From Porphyromonadaceae bacterium (GTDB lineage Bacteria; Bacteroidota; Bacteroidia; Bacteroidales; Dysgonomonadaceae): a DNA stretch of 64,000 nucleotides. Position 1 is the first letter of the stretch. Each line of letters opens with the position of its first letter. A model generated the notes under the pieces. It worked only from the letters and a program-made list of their open reading frames with translations, did not search any database and had not been told where the DNA came from. A program made the position numbers and the translations under genes. The stretch lies in the NCBI GenBank assembly GCA_021372865.1, contig JAJFTO010000020.1, positions 1 to 64,000 on the forward strand, read 5' to 3'. Positions 9,683-17,545 of the stretch are shown here, in pieces.

Positions 9683-11577
9683 TACAAGAGCTTCTCATTA
9701 AACATTTGCAGTGTTTCCAGTACATTGCTGCGAACATGGATGAAATATTCAATGCCAGCGGCCTTCAGCTCATCCATGCAGGCGGGGGCTCCGGCTACCA
9801 CAAAGAGTTCCTTGCCACCCTTGAGCAAATTGTATGCTTCCGGGGCATAGGTGACGTATTCGTCGTCGCTGGAGCAAAGTACCACCACGTCGGCACCCTT
9901 TTCACGGGCTGCCTGCACACCTTCTTCTACGGTATTGAAACCGAGATTGTCGATCAGCTCATAACCTGCCGAGGCGAAGAAGTTACTCGAGAACTGGGAA
10001 CGTGCCAGCCGCATGGCCAGGTTACCGATGGTGAGCATAAACACTTTGGGAGCCTTTCCGCTTTGCTCGGTAGCCAGACGCAGTGCATTGAAAGCATCTG
10101 CGAGGCGTCTTGAGTTGAGCTTCTTCAGCGGTGTGGGTGTGTCACTTGCGCCACAGCCACAACCATGTGTTTCTTTATCTTCGATTTTCACAGCCATGGT
10201 CTCCTTGAAATTGGGATACTGGTTGGTACCCAGCAAGACCTCCTTGCGATTGGCCGCTGCCTTGAAGCGGGTGTCGGCTGAAGCATTGATGGCATCCTGC
10301 ACGCTACCGGCCTTCAACGCATTGTAAAAACCTGTTTCCTCCATCTCGAGGAAAAGTTTCCATGCCTGTTGTGCCAGAGAAGCAGTCAATGTTTCAATAT
10401 AATAAGAACCCGCAGCGGGATCGGTAATTTTATCAAAATGTGCTTCTTCTTTCAGCAAAAGCTGCTGGTTTGCTGCGATACGGTCTGCAAAGGCCGAGGG
10501 TGTTTCAAAAGCTTCGTCGAAAGGACGTACCGTCAATGAGTCCACCGTACCAATAGCAGCAGACATCGCTTCGGTCTGCGTGCGCAACAGATTCACATAG
10601 GGATCATACAGCGATTGGTTGAATTGGGAAGTGGTGGCATGGATATTCATCTTTGCAGCGCAACGACAGGTGCCATCGGCAGCCTTGTTGTCACATTCGT
10701 TCGGACAAGGTGGTTTATAGGCGTTCACTATCTCGGCCCACAACCAGCGTGCAGCCCTGAACTTGGCTATTTCCATGAAATAGTTGGATCCTACACCAAA
10801 CTCAAACTTGATCTTTTTTGCAGCCATGGAAGGGGGCAGTCCGTTTTTTATCAGCTCCGACAATACCTGATTGCCGTAAGCCAGGCTGTAACCCAGCTCC
10901 TGAAAGCTATATGCGCCGGCATCGTTCATCCGGTTACCGGTCACTGAGATGGCACGGTAGCGTGGCAGGGGAGCCGTAATCTTCACAATCTCCACAGCCT
11001 TTTCTATCCAGTCGGGTTCATCTACCCCCTTCTTCAGGATCTTACGGAAGGGATCAAACTCAATGGACCCGAAACATTCCATCACATTCAGGTTGCGTGC
11101 TGTGATGTATCCGACCACCAGTCGGGCCAGATCAACGGTACGCGAGATACAGGTGCGGAAGTTCAGTTCCACCTTGTCAGGCGCGATTCCCTGAAGAAGG
11201 ATATCCAGATTTTCGGCTGAAAGTGCATTCTTCGGCAAATGAAATCCCAGGGAGGTAATACCTCTTTCCAAAAGAGCCAATGCCTTTTTGTTGGCTTCGG
11301 CAAAATCCTGCACGTCTATTTCCTGACGCACATACCACACATTTTCCTTTTTTGTGCCGCGAATGTAGGGAAACTGACCCGGCAGATTCTCCAACGCTGG
11401 AAAACTCTCCACATCTTCTGCACGATAAAATGGATTCACTTGAAACCCTTCATTTGTTTTCCATACCAGTCTTTTTTGAAAATCGGCCCCCTTAAGGTCT
11501 TTGGTAACCACTTCCATCCACTCTCCGGTGGTAACGGGAGGAAAATCATTGAAAAGTTTTTCTCTCTGTTTACTCAT
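9682..11577 (-). CDS. mutA: Methylmalonyl-CoA mutase small subunit
   Basis: The 631-residue product resembles MutB in fold but is the non-catalytic partner. Its C-terminal Rossmann domain lacks the DxHxxG cobalamin motif: the equivalent stretch reads APKVFMLTIGNLAMRLARSQ. This is the known condition of MutA. The substrate-barrel half is recognisable (PRYRAISVTGNRMNDAGA, LAYTL-like segment ELGYSLAYGNQV, KIKFEFGVGSNYFMEIAKFR). A cysteine-rich insert (CPNEC through TCRC, about residues 288-306) and a later HGCGCG linker are unusual. The gene precedes mutB and has its own candidate -7 box and a 5' hairpin upstream. Confidence 0.95.
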   Translation of the reverse strand: MSKQREKLFNDFPPVTTGEWMEVVTKDLKGADFQKRLVWKTNEGFQVNPFYRAEDVESFPALENLPGQFPYIRGTKKENVWYVRQEIDVQDFAEANKKALALLERGITSLGFHLPKNALSAENLDILLQGIAPDKVELNFRTCISRTVDLARLVVGYITARNLNVMECFGSIEFDPFRKILKKGVDEPDWIEKAVEIVKITAPLPRYRAISVTGNRMNDAGAYSFQELGYSLAYGNQVLSELIKNGLPPSMAAKKIKFEFGVGSNYFMEIAKFRAARWLWAEIVNAYKPPCPNECDNKAADGTCRCAAKMNIHATTSQFNQSLYDPYVNLLRTQTEAMSAAIGTVDSLTVRPFDEAFETPSAFADRIAANQQLLLKEEAHFDKITDPAAGSYYIETLTASLAQQAWKLFLEMEETGFYNALKAGSVQDAINASADTRFKAAANRKEVLLGTNQYPNFKETMAVKIEDKETHGCGCGASDTPTPLKKLNSRRLADAFNALRLATEQSGKAPKVFMLTIGNLAMRLARSQFSSNFFASAGYELIDNLGFNTVEEGVQAAREKGADVVVLCSSDDEYVTYAPEAYNLLKGGKELFVVAGAPACMDELKAAGIEYFIHVRSNVLETLQMFNEKLL

Positions 11578-11635
11578 ATCAACTACTATTATTATTTTGA
11601 TGTTTTTCTGCTTCGTCTGGCTGTTTTAGAATTGC

Positions 11636-11652
11636 TTCACCGGTTCGGTGAA
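11636..11652 (-). other. Small perfect hairpin in the mutA leader
   Basis: TTCACCG pairs with CGGTGAA around a three-base loop. If transcription starts just downstream of the -7 box at 11661-11668, this hairpin would form at or very near the 5' end of the mutA message, where it could protect the RNA. The position is inferred from the promoter guess. Confidence 0.4.
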
Positions 11653-11660
11653 AAAACTAA

Positions 11661-11668
11661 CAAAAGTA
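11661..11668 (-). promoter_or_regulatory. Candidate -7 promoter box for mutA
   Basis: On the minus strand this reads TACTTTTG, which fits the Bacteroidota -7 consensus TAnnTTTG. It lies 84 bases upstream of the mutA start. The -33 region is only T-rich, without a clear TTTG. Confidence 0.45.
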
Positions 11669-11731
11669 GGACAATTTGCGCGTTAAAAAAAGTATTCCAC
11701 GCCTATTTACGCTTCGCCCGCAGTAATTTGT

Positions 11732-12487
11732 CTAAGGTGCTTCTCTCAAATCGATCAGCAGTTCTCCAATTTTTTCGATCACCGCCTGCACATAACGTGT
11801 TCCCTTGTCGGCAGTCGATTTTTTTGGGTTACCCACGCCGGTGTCAGAGGAAATTTCGTCCCAGTGACGCGGCATCCAGCCAATTTTTTGGTCTATGGCC
11901 CTTATCTGCGATGGGGAAACGACACCGTCTCCGGCCCGGTACATCGCCACCAGTTCAGGATGGTAATGAAGCATCACGGACGTTTCCTGCTCGCCGGCAT
12001 GTTCGTCGGGTTTCTCTTCAAAATAGCCATTCGTGGGGACAATCGACCACCAGTCGACCACCACAATGCGGAAATCGGGAAAAGTCATCGCCAGATCACG
12101 GATGTAAGGCTTGAAAGTGTTTCCGCCATGTCCGTTGATGATGACCAGTTTCCGGAATCCCTGCCCGTGAAGGGAAGTGACGATGTCGCTGAGAATGGCT
12201 TTCTGCGTTTCACTTCGTGTATGCACACAGAAAGGCTTGTTCCACTGACCCACGTTCTGTGAGCCAAACCAGACTGGCGGCAACACCATGCAGGTGACAC
12301 CCCGGTTGTAAGCCTGATCGGCACAATCGCAGGCAATCTCGTACGACAGGATACAATCGGTCAGATAAGGAAGATGATGATTGTGTGGCTCAAAGGCTCC
12401 CCAGGGAAGAATGGCCAGATCATATTTTTGCTCTGACACCTCACCATAATTGGTGAGCGGACCGCGAAGAAATGTATTTTTTGACAT
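11732..12487 (-). CDS. Creatininase-family amidohydrolase
   Basis: The 251-residue protein matches the creatininase superfamily, metal-dependent hydrolases that cut amide bonds in creatinine, formamidopyrimidines or related compounds. Visible metal and active-site segments are LPWGAFEPHNHHLPYLTD near residues 27-44, INGHGGNTF near residues 115-123 and DEHAGEQETSVML near residues 163-175. No signal peptide is present, so it is cytoplasmic. The physiological substrate is not predictable; relatives include enzymes of riboflavin and F420 routes and mycofactocin maturation. It follows the hemerythrin-LuxR regulator by 18 bases and is probably in the same transcript. Confidence 0.85.
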   Translation of the reverse strand: MSKNTFLRGPLTNYGEVSEQKYDLAILPWGAFEPHNHHLPYLTDCILSYEIACDCADQAYNRGVTCMVLPPVWFGSQNVGQWNKPFCVHTRSETQKAILSDIVTSLHGQGFRKLVIINGHGGNTFKPYIRDLAMTFPDFRIVVVDWWSIVPTNGYFEEKPDEHAGEQETSVMLHYHPELVAMYRAGDGVVSPSQIRAIDQKIGWMPRHWDEISSDTGVGNPKKSTADKGTRYVQAVIEKIGELLIDLREAP

Positions 12488-12505
12488 ATCTGTTGTGTAT
12501 AAAAT

Positions 12506-13375
12506 TCACATGGATATCAAACCTTTGCGGATACAATAGAAAGTGAGTCCCGATACAGTTTTGATACCTGTCTTGGCAATGATATTTTTACGGTGTGTCA
12601 GCACCGTGTTGTGACTGATATTCAGTTGGTTGGCAATCTCTTTGTTGAGATGGCCTTTTACGATAAGGCGGAGTATTTCGGTTTCACGATTGGTGAGTTG
12701 ATGATCGGACTCCTCCTTTTGATGGTCGTGCTCGCTCGAAATGTTGTCCTGCAGCTGCTGCATGCCGTAGGAGTCCAGTTCATTGAGTTTAGGCCGCAGC
12801 ACCTTGTTGCGCAACCGGTTGTGTGCCGAAAGATCTTTTTCGAAAGAGTGAAGCGAAAAGATCACGGCATAACTCAGGTTCTGGTTGTGTTCAACCGAAA
12901 GATGCTTGATGAGAATATTCTTCAGATCGTGAAGCAGGTCGTCAGGAAAATCATCGCTGTACTCTGCATTTTTCTGCAGGTAGTCGGTCATCCGCTCCTT
13001 GAATTTCAAAAACAACATGCGGAGCATGCCCAGTTCTTTGTTTTCGGTACCGGCCGTGGCAATCAGGGCATTGAGGTGGACCTCGATGTTGGGTACCAGT
13101 GCGTGAAGATAATTCTCCACGGTATGACGAAAATAATCGGCAATGGGTTCCGCATCGAACAGGGTGAGTGACGACTCCGGCACGTAAGTATCGTCGAGGT
13201 ACACGTTGAGTACCGTGAGAATAAGGTCGGGATTGAGGCGATGCTCAAAACAGATTTCCTGTATGGTCTTCTCCCCTACTCCAATCCGGATGCCGAAGCG
13301 GTTCAGTACGGGAATCAGCTCGTTGTGCACTGCAAGCACATCAGCCATCACACTATGGAGATCGAGTAAAGGCAA
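12506..13375 (-). CDS. LuxR-type regulator with RIC/hemerythrin-like sensor region
   Basis: The 289-residue protein has three parts. Residues 1-60 (VLNRFGIRIGVGEKTIQEIC, then LNPDLILTVLN) resemble the ScdA_N domain of iron-centre repair proteins but lack the paired cysteines. Residues 75-215 are helical and carry spaced histidines (H84, H91, H100, H158, H163, H185), including an AHNRLRNKVLRP segment like the end of a hemerythrin HHE domain. Residues 225-289 are a LuxR helix-turn-helix (TNRETEILRLIVKG, NKEIANQLNISHNTV, HRKNI). I infer a di-iron sensor for NO, oxygen or redox state. The start codon directly follows the stop of the YgbA_NO gene, which supports an NO link. Confidence 0.8.
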   Translation of the reverse strand: MPLLDLHSVMADVLAVHNELIPVLNRFGIRIGVGEKTIQEICFEHRLNPDLILTVLNVYLDDTYVPESSLTLFDAEPIADYFRHTVENYLHALVPNIEVHLNALIATAGTENKELGMLRMLFLKFKERMTDYLQKNAEYSDDFPDDLLHDLKNILIKHLSVEHNQNLSYAVIFSLHSFEKDLSAHNRLRNKVLRPKLNELDSYGMQQLQDNISSEHDHQKEESDHQLTNRETEILRLIVKGHLNKEIANQLNISHNTVLTHRKNIIAKTGIKTVSGLTFYCIRKGLISM

Positions 13376-13720
13376 TTATTCTGTTTTTTTTGATGATTTT
13401 TCTTTTGCCACAAAGTGACGATCGCGTTGTCGTTCTTTATGAAAATGCTTTATGGTGTCAATGGGATGAAGAAACAGCATACGGGGTCCTGCTGTACGCA
13501 TGACCTCTTTAATTTTCTGTCTCATATCGGGCTTGTAACAGTGAACGGGACAGGATGCGCAGGTAGGCTTCTCTTCTTCGAAGGGACAACGCTCGAGACG
13601 CAGGTGAGCATATGTCAACAGCGCATCGCATTCATCGCATAACTGTGTTTTTGATCCGTGCACCAACCGGCAGTAGATGGAGACCATCCGGGTGACAATT
13701 TTTTTCTCGTCTGCGTTCAT
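13376..13720 (-). CDS. YgbA_NO family protein (nitrous oxide-stimulated promoter family)
   Basis: The 114-residue cysteine-rich protein fits the YgbA_NO family, named for enterobacterial members expressed under nitrosative stress. It shows YCR--H, LCDECDALLTYAHLRLERCP, then CASCPVHCYKPDMRQKIKEV and a final GPRMLFLHPIDTIKHF segment. The cysteines (CDEC, C, CASCPVHC) could bind iron or zinc. The biochemical activity is not settled. Its stop abuts the start of the hemerythrin-LuxR regulator gene, so the two are surely co-transcribed. A candidate promoter with both boxes lies just upstream. It is full length. Confidence 0.85.
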   Translation of the reverse strand: MNADEKKIVTRMVSIYCRLVHGSKTQLCDECDALLTYAHLRLERCPFEEEKPTCASCPVHCYKPDMRQKIKEVMRTAGPRMLFLHPIDTIKHFHKERQRDRHFVAKEKSSKKTE

Positions 13721-13742
13721 TCACTCAGCTTCTATCGGATCG

Positions 13743-13774
13743 TAAAATTAGCGATTTTCTTTGTCCCTGCCAAA
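13743..13774 (-). promoter_or_regulatory. Candidate promoter of the ygbA-regulator-creatininase cluster
   Basis: On the minus strand TTTG (13774-13771) is followed after 20 bases by TAATTTTA (13750-13743). This fits the Bacteroidota -33 TTTG and -7 TAnnTTTG pattern except for the last base. It would place the transcript start about 15-20 bases before the ATG at 13720. Confidence 0.4.
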
Positions 13775-13819
13775 TCTGATATCCTGTTTCTCAGGGTGTC
13801 ATCGCGACAGCAAATCAGG

Positions 13820-14497
13820 TCAATCCTTTGGAAGACGCACGTACCACATCTGATTCAGAATATGTGCCTGTCGCCTCTGCATGTAGGCCGACGGATTTTT
13901 TGAACTGTAAACCCTCGGATTAGGAAGGGTGGCAGCTATCAGTGCCGACTGGGACGGTGACAGTTTTTTCGCGGTGGTATTAAAGTGAAGACGGGCCACC
14001 GCTTCCGCTCCATAGATACCTTTTCCAGTCTCCATGCTGTTGAGATAAACTTCCAATATACGATCTTTGGGCCACATCCACTCAATAAGCAGGGTAAAAT
14101 AGGCTTCCAGACCTTTCCTGAACCATGAGGAACGGGGCCACAAAAAAAGATTCTTGGCTGTTTGTTGCGAGATGGTACTTGCTCCGCGGGCCTTCCTGCG
14201 GGTTTTGTTCTCTTTCAGCGCCTTCTCAATTTCCACGCGGTCAAACCCACGGTGGAGATAAAAGCGCTGATCTTCCGACGCAATCACGGCACGTTTCAAA
14301 TGATCGGAAATATGATCGTAGGGCACCCATTTATGGTGAAGACGGGGCGACTTACCCTGAACGAGTGACTCTACCGTGCGGATGCCCATGAGTGGTGTGA
14401 AATAAACCGGTACAAACCTGAACAGCAACACTCCTCCAATGGAGAGTATTAAAAACCACACAATCAGTTTTGCAAAAAAACGAACCAATTTTTTCAT
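13820..14497 (-). CDS. mtgA: Monofunctional peptidoglycan glycosyltransferase
   Basis: The 225-residue protein has one N-terminal membrane segment (about residues 7-28) and a GT51 domain that polymerises lipid II into glycan strands outside the inner membrane. Motifs are in order: [15 protein letters not shown] with the catalytic glutamate, [33 protein letters not shown] and [13 protein letters not shown]. No transpeptidase domain follows, and the length is typical of MtgA. It is downstream of a zincin-like exported protein with a 49-base gap. Another 99 bases separate it from ygbA, and that gap holds the candidate ygbA promoter. Confidence 0.95.
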   Translation of the reverse strand: MKKLVRFFAKLIVWFLILSIGGVLLFRFVPVYFTPLMGIRTVESLVQGKSPRLHHKWVPYDHISDHLKRAVIASEDQRFYLHRGFDRVEIEKALKENKTRRKARGASTISQQTAKNLFLWPRSSWFRKGLEAYFTLLIEWMWPKDRILEVYLNSMETGKGIYGAEAVARLHFNTTAKKLSPSQSALIAATLPNPRVYSSKNPSAYMQRRQAHILNQMWYVRLPKD

Positions 14498-14546
14498 AGA
14501 CCCATCTGTTTGAATACAAGCTGCAAAGATAAAAAAAATAATGGGG

Positions 14547-15848
14547 TCAGCTTTTTTTTCGCGTCAACAAATAATTCCCCGTTCCTGTTTTTTCAATTTG
14601 AAATCCTTCGTTGAGTTCAATTTTCCAGCCATCACCCGAAATTCTGTTGTTCTGAATATCATGTGGTTCGGATACAATCACCCAGCGCCAGTCCGATCTC
14701 AGTAAAGCCCCACCGCCATCCACGGTAAGGATACCCCACTCATCACTGATCTGAATGGTGAGATATACTGTTCCCTCATCCTCATCGAGGGGGACTATGT
14801 TCTGGAAATCGAATGAAAGCTCAATGTCTCCAAGGCGAATCTCCAGATGCGGATCCTCTAAAAACTTTTGTCTGTACAGGTCGAGCCGTGCAGTGTGAGA
14901 AATTTCCCGGCGCTGTTCTTCGTCGGCAATAGCCCTGCCGTTATATTCCTCCGCCACCTGCCTGACGTAAGTCTGCAGAATAATTCGCATATCCATTTCG
15001 AAAGCCTCTGAAAACAAGACAGTAAGATCACTGTCTGAATCGATCTTCTTATTCCAGTCATTATCCTTCTGATAAAGGAAAAAACCGTATACGGGTATCG
15101 TTTCATAAGCAAAAGACCGGACGTAGGAAGGTAACTCCTCAAAGGCGGTAATGCGGTTGACAAGGTAATCCCGCAACTGCCATTTGTCACGCCCGCTCAT
15201 CATCTGTCCGGTGTAACTTGCCAGTCCCTCCAACAGTTCCAGGCCGTTTTCCGAAACTTCTGCGCCCTTGAAGAGCAGATGTCTGTATTTCCTGAATATT
15301 AAAGCATTTCGCAGATGCTCCTCCGACTGTTTAAGCCGGGGCGATAACAGCGCTTCTCTGAGGGCGGCCATTTCAAGGCGAAGATAGATTCGGCCTTCCT
15401 TGTCGTCCAAATGGATATTTTCTTCCCGCTGGAGTTCAAAACCGAGTGAAGGCTGTGCCACATGAAACAGTTCATGGGTGATAAGATCTGTCCGCTCTTC
15501 TTTTTTGTCGGGCAGAGGCAGTTTTACCATGGCCCAATGGACGCCGCTCCAGGATATATCGGTGTTGGAAATGGGGAGATCTTTGGGCAATTCGCCCTGA
15601 TAGACACCGTTTATGGAACGGAGTGTTCCGGCTTTGTCGGGCACATTGGCGTACGCATGCCGCGTTTCGGGATCAACCATGAGGAGGGGTCCGTAAAGGT
15701 CTTTGTTCCACAGGCCAATATGTTGCTGTGTGGCTTGCCTTGTTTCATTGAAATACAAAGCAATGCTGTCGGTGGGAACCTGTGCGGTGTATGCGACGAC
15801 AGTTTGAAGGATTAGATTCATCAGCCATATGCCAATGAGGTGTCTCAT
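14547..15848 (-). CDS. Exported zincin-like protein of unknown function
   Basis: The 433-residue product begins with a signal peptide ([20 protein letters not shown]). Near residue 125 it has [14 protein letters not shown], an HExxH zinc motif, followed after about 30 residues by an acidic EMAALREAL helix that could supply the third ligand. The C-terminal third ([15 protein letters not shown] onward, ending in short strands) looks like a beta domain. I do not recognise the family, and proteolysis is only inferred. Its start overlaps the trmO stop by four bases (ATGA), so it belongs to the SDR-trmO transcript. Confidence 0.6.
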   Translation of the reverse strand: MRHLIGIWLMNLILQTVVAYTAQVPTDSIALYFNETRQATQQHIGLWNKDLYGPLLMVDPETRHAYANVPDKAGTLRSINGVYQGELPKDLPISNTDISWSGVHWAMVKLPLPDKKEERTDLITHELFHVAQPSLGFELQREENIHLDDKEGRIYLRLEMAALREALLSPRLKQSEEHLRNALIFRKYRHLLFKGAEVSENGLELLEGLASYTGQMMSGRDKWQLRDYLVNRITAFEELPSYVRSFAYETIPVYGFFLYQKDNDWNKKIDSDSDLTVLFSEAFEMDMRIILQTYVRQVAEEYNGRAIADEEQRREISHTARLDLYRQKFLEDPHLEIRLGDIELSFDFQNIVPLDEDEGTVYLTIQISDEWGILTVDGGGALLRSDWRWVIVSEPHDIQNNRISGDGWKIELNEGFQIEKTGTGNYLLTRKKS

Positions 15849-16516
15849 GATTGGATTACATCAATTACAGTCAGTTTTTGCCCGTTTACCATAAACCGGA
15901 TATTCATTCCGGCAAAAGTGATCCCGTATACTCTCTCCGGATCATCCTGATAAGAGGGTCTGGGATCGTTGGCCAGGACCTCCTCCAAAGGAGTGTGTAA
16001 CGATTCAGGTATGTCCGGCAACAGCCCTTCGGGCAGTACCACCTGCAGCCTGTGTTCCCCGATGGGTTCGGTGAAACCGCTCACAGCATCGGGATGACTA
16101 TCGGCGTAGGTAATATAAGGTTTGATATCGAAAATGGGTGTCCCGTTCATCAGATCGGCTCCCAGCACATGCAACACAGGACCCTTTGGCGTCTGCCATT
16201 CAATCCGCTCCAGTCTTACCGAAGAGAGCCCGATGGGGTTTGGCCTGAATGGCGAACGGGTAGCAAAGACTCCCACCTTTTTGTTTCCACCCAGGCGTGG
16301 GGGACGGACCAGGGGTGACCATTCTTCGCGCACCGCTTCGGAGAACTTCCAGATGAGCCAGATATGAGAAAAACCATCCAGACCGCGCAACGCCTCGATA
16401 TTGCGATAGTGCGGTTCGAAAACAATTTGTCCTTTCAGCGACTCCACCAGACCACTTTGCCGGGGTATACCAAACTTGGTATTGAAATCGGTATGAATGT
16501 GTGCGATTGTTTTCAT
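15845..16516 (-). CDS. trmO: tRNA (N6-threonylcarbamoyladenosine(37)-N6)-methyltransferase
   Basis: TrmO (TsaA/YaeB family) methylates t6A37 in certain tRNAs, using SAM, to improve decoding. The hallmark segment VFATRSPFRPNPIGLS is present near residue 85, preceded by PRLGG-KKVG, and the N-terminus MKTIAHIHTDFNTKFGIPRQ is typical. I chose the ATG at 16516 because it gives this N-terminus and follows a strong purine-rich GGGAGGGGG ribosome site. The longer frame from 16570 adds 18 atypical residues. The product is 223 residues. It overlaps the downstream zincin gene by four bases and follows the SDR gene by 14 bases. Confidence 0.93.
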   Translation of the reverse strand: MKTIAHIHTDFNTKFGIPRQSGLVESLKGQIVFEPHYRNIEALRGLDGFSHIWLIWKFSEAVREEWSPLVRPPRLGGNKKVGVFATRSPFRPNPIGLSSVRLERIEWQTPKGPVLHVLGADLMNGTPIFDIKPYITYADSHPDAVSGFTEPIGEHRLQVVLPEGLLPDIPESLHTPLEEVLANDPRPSYQDDPERVYGITFAGMNIRFMVNGQKLTVIDVIQS

Positions 16517-16530
16517 CGTAACCCCCTCCC

Positions 16531-17307
16531 TTATTGTTGCATGATCTTTGCTGCGAGAAAGGTTACCCACTTTCTGGGTAAAAAACGGATGGCGAAAGGT
16601 GCCAGTTTATTCATGCCACCGTGAATGACGGTGGCTTTTCCCTTCATCATTGCCCGGTATCCCAGTGCAGCCACTTCTTTGGCATCGGCAATCGGCACGT
16701 TCTTCACCAATTGAGAAGCGTCCATTTTGGAGACCTCGCCAAAATGGGTCTTCGTGGGGCCAGGACAAAGCGTGGTGACGGTGATATGCTCTTTTTTCAA
16801 TTCCTCACCCAGTGCCTCTGAAAGATGGAGTACAAAAGACTTGGTTGCAAAGTAAACTGCCATCATGGGGCCGGGTTGAAAAGCCGCCGTGGAAGAGACA
16901 TTGAGGATCTTGCCTGCTTTGCGCCCCCGCCAGTCTTTCACAAAAAGATGCGTCATATGGGTTAATACATTGATATTGAGAGCAATCATTCTGTCATAAC
17001 AGATCCAGTCGGCATCGACAAAGGTGCCATAGTCACCGAAGCCGGCATTGTTCACCAGATAATCGACGTCGATTTTTTTTGCTTTCACCTCATCAAACAC
17101 AGCTTCTGCTGCAGCAGAATCACAGAGATCGGTCACCAGGATATTTACAACAACAGAACAGGTTTCTTCGAGTTCCAATTTTATCTCTTTCAGTGTCTCC
17201 CCGCTGCGGGAGACCAAAACCAAATTGTGCCCGTTCTCTGCAAACAGAAAAGCCAGTTCTTTGCCAATACCTTTCGACGCACCGGTAATTAATGCCGTTT
17301 TGCTCAT
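16531..17307 (-). CDS. SDR-family NAD(P)-dependent oxidoreductase
   Basis: This classical short-chain dehydrogenase (258 residues from the ATG at 17307) has the cofactor motif TGASKGIG near residue 8, NNAGFGDYG near residue 88, a catalytic serine in ILNVSSTAAF and the YFATK (YxxxK) pair near residue 155. It resembles the DltE/YqjQ-like group with a C-terminal FLPRKW segment that may touch the membrane. The substrate is unknown. A second ATG two codons upstream is possible. It is the first gene of a probable transcript with trmO and the zincin-like gene, and the structured spacer after rodA lies upstream of it. Confidence 0.88.
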   Translation of the reverse strand: MSKTALITGASKGIGKELAFLFAENGHNLVLVSRSGETLKEIKLELEETCSVVVNILVTDLCDSAAAEAVFDEVKAKKIDVDYLVNNAGFGDYGTFVDADWICYDRMIALNINVLTHMTHLFVKDWRGRKAGKILNVSSTAAFQPGPMMAVYFATKSFVLHLSEALGEELKKEHITVTTLCPGPTKTHFGEVSKMDASQLVKNVPIADAKEVAALGYRAMMKGKATVIHGGMNKLAPFAIRFLPRKWVTFLAAKIMQQ

Positions 17308-17413
17308 TATCAATCAATTTAGCACAAAATTAAACTATTTTCCCTCACTCCTGTCAAATATAAAGATATTTTTGAGGAGATGAGATGTATGAAAATATCT
17401 GAATGATAAAGGC

Positions 17414-17470
17414 ATTGCAGGAACCGGGGGAAACCTCTATGGGTTCCCCCTCACCAGAAAATCCTGCAAT
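17414..17470 (-). other. Two-tier inverted repeat downstream of rodA
   Basis: ATTGCAGGA (17414-17422) pairs with TCCTGCAAT (17462-17470). Inside lies a second near-perfect stem, GGGGGAAACC (17426-17435) with GGGTTCCCCC (17441-17450), one mismatch. Together they form a long stable stem. It could be a second terminator for the rod operon, a leader structure for the SDR gene or a small RNA. Confidence 0.55.
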
Positions 17471-17498
17471 ATTTAATTAAATTGGGTTCTAATTGATC

Positions 17499-17533
17499 GG
17501 GCGCACACTGATTGTGAGAATTGGAGTGCGCCC
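17499..17533 (-). terminator. Hairpin just after rodA
   Basis: GGGCGCAC at 17499-17506 pairs with GTGCGCCC at 17526-17533. It begins 13 bases past the rodA stop on the minus strand. No strong T-run follows, so termination strength is uncertain, but the position at the end of the cell-shape operon suggests a transcript end or 3' protection. Confidence 0.5.
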
Positions 17534-17545
17534 ACTTTATACAGA

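Noticed and set aside
11578..11731. Cobalamin riboswitch before the B12-dependent mutase genes
   Set aside because: The 154-base spacer shows only a small hairpin and a -7 box. It is too short and lacks a B12-box-like conserved core.
11239..12114. 291-codon plus-strand open frame
   Set aside because: It spans the end of two minus-strand genes (mutA and creatininase-like) and the promoter between them; the translation shows no domain.
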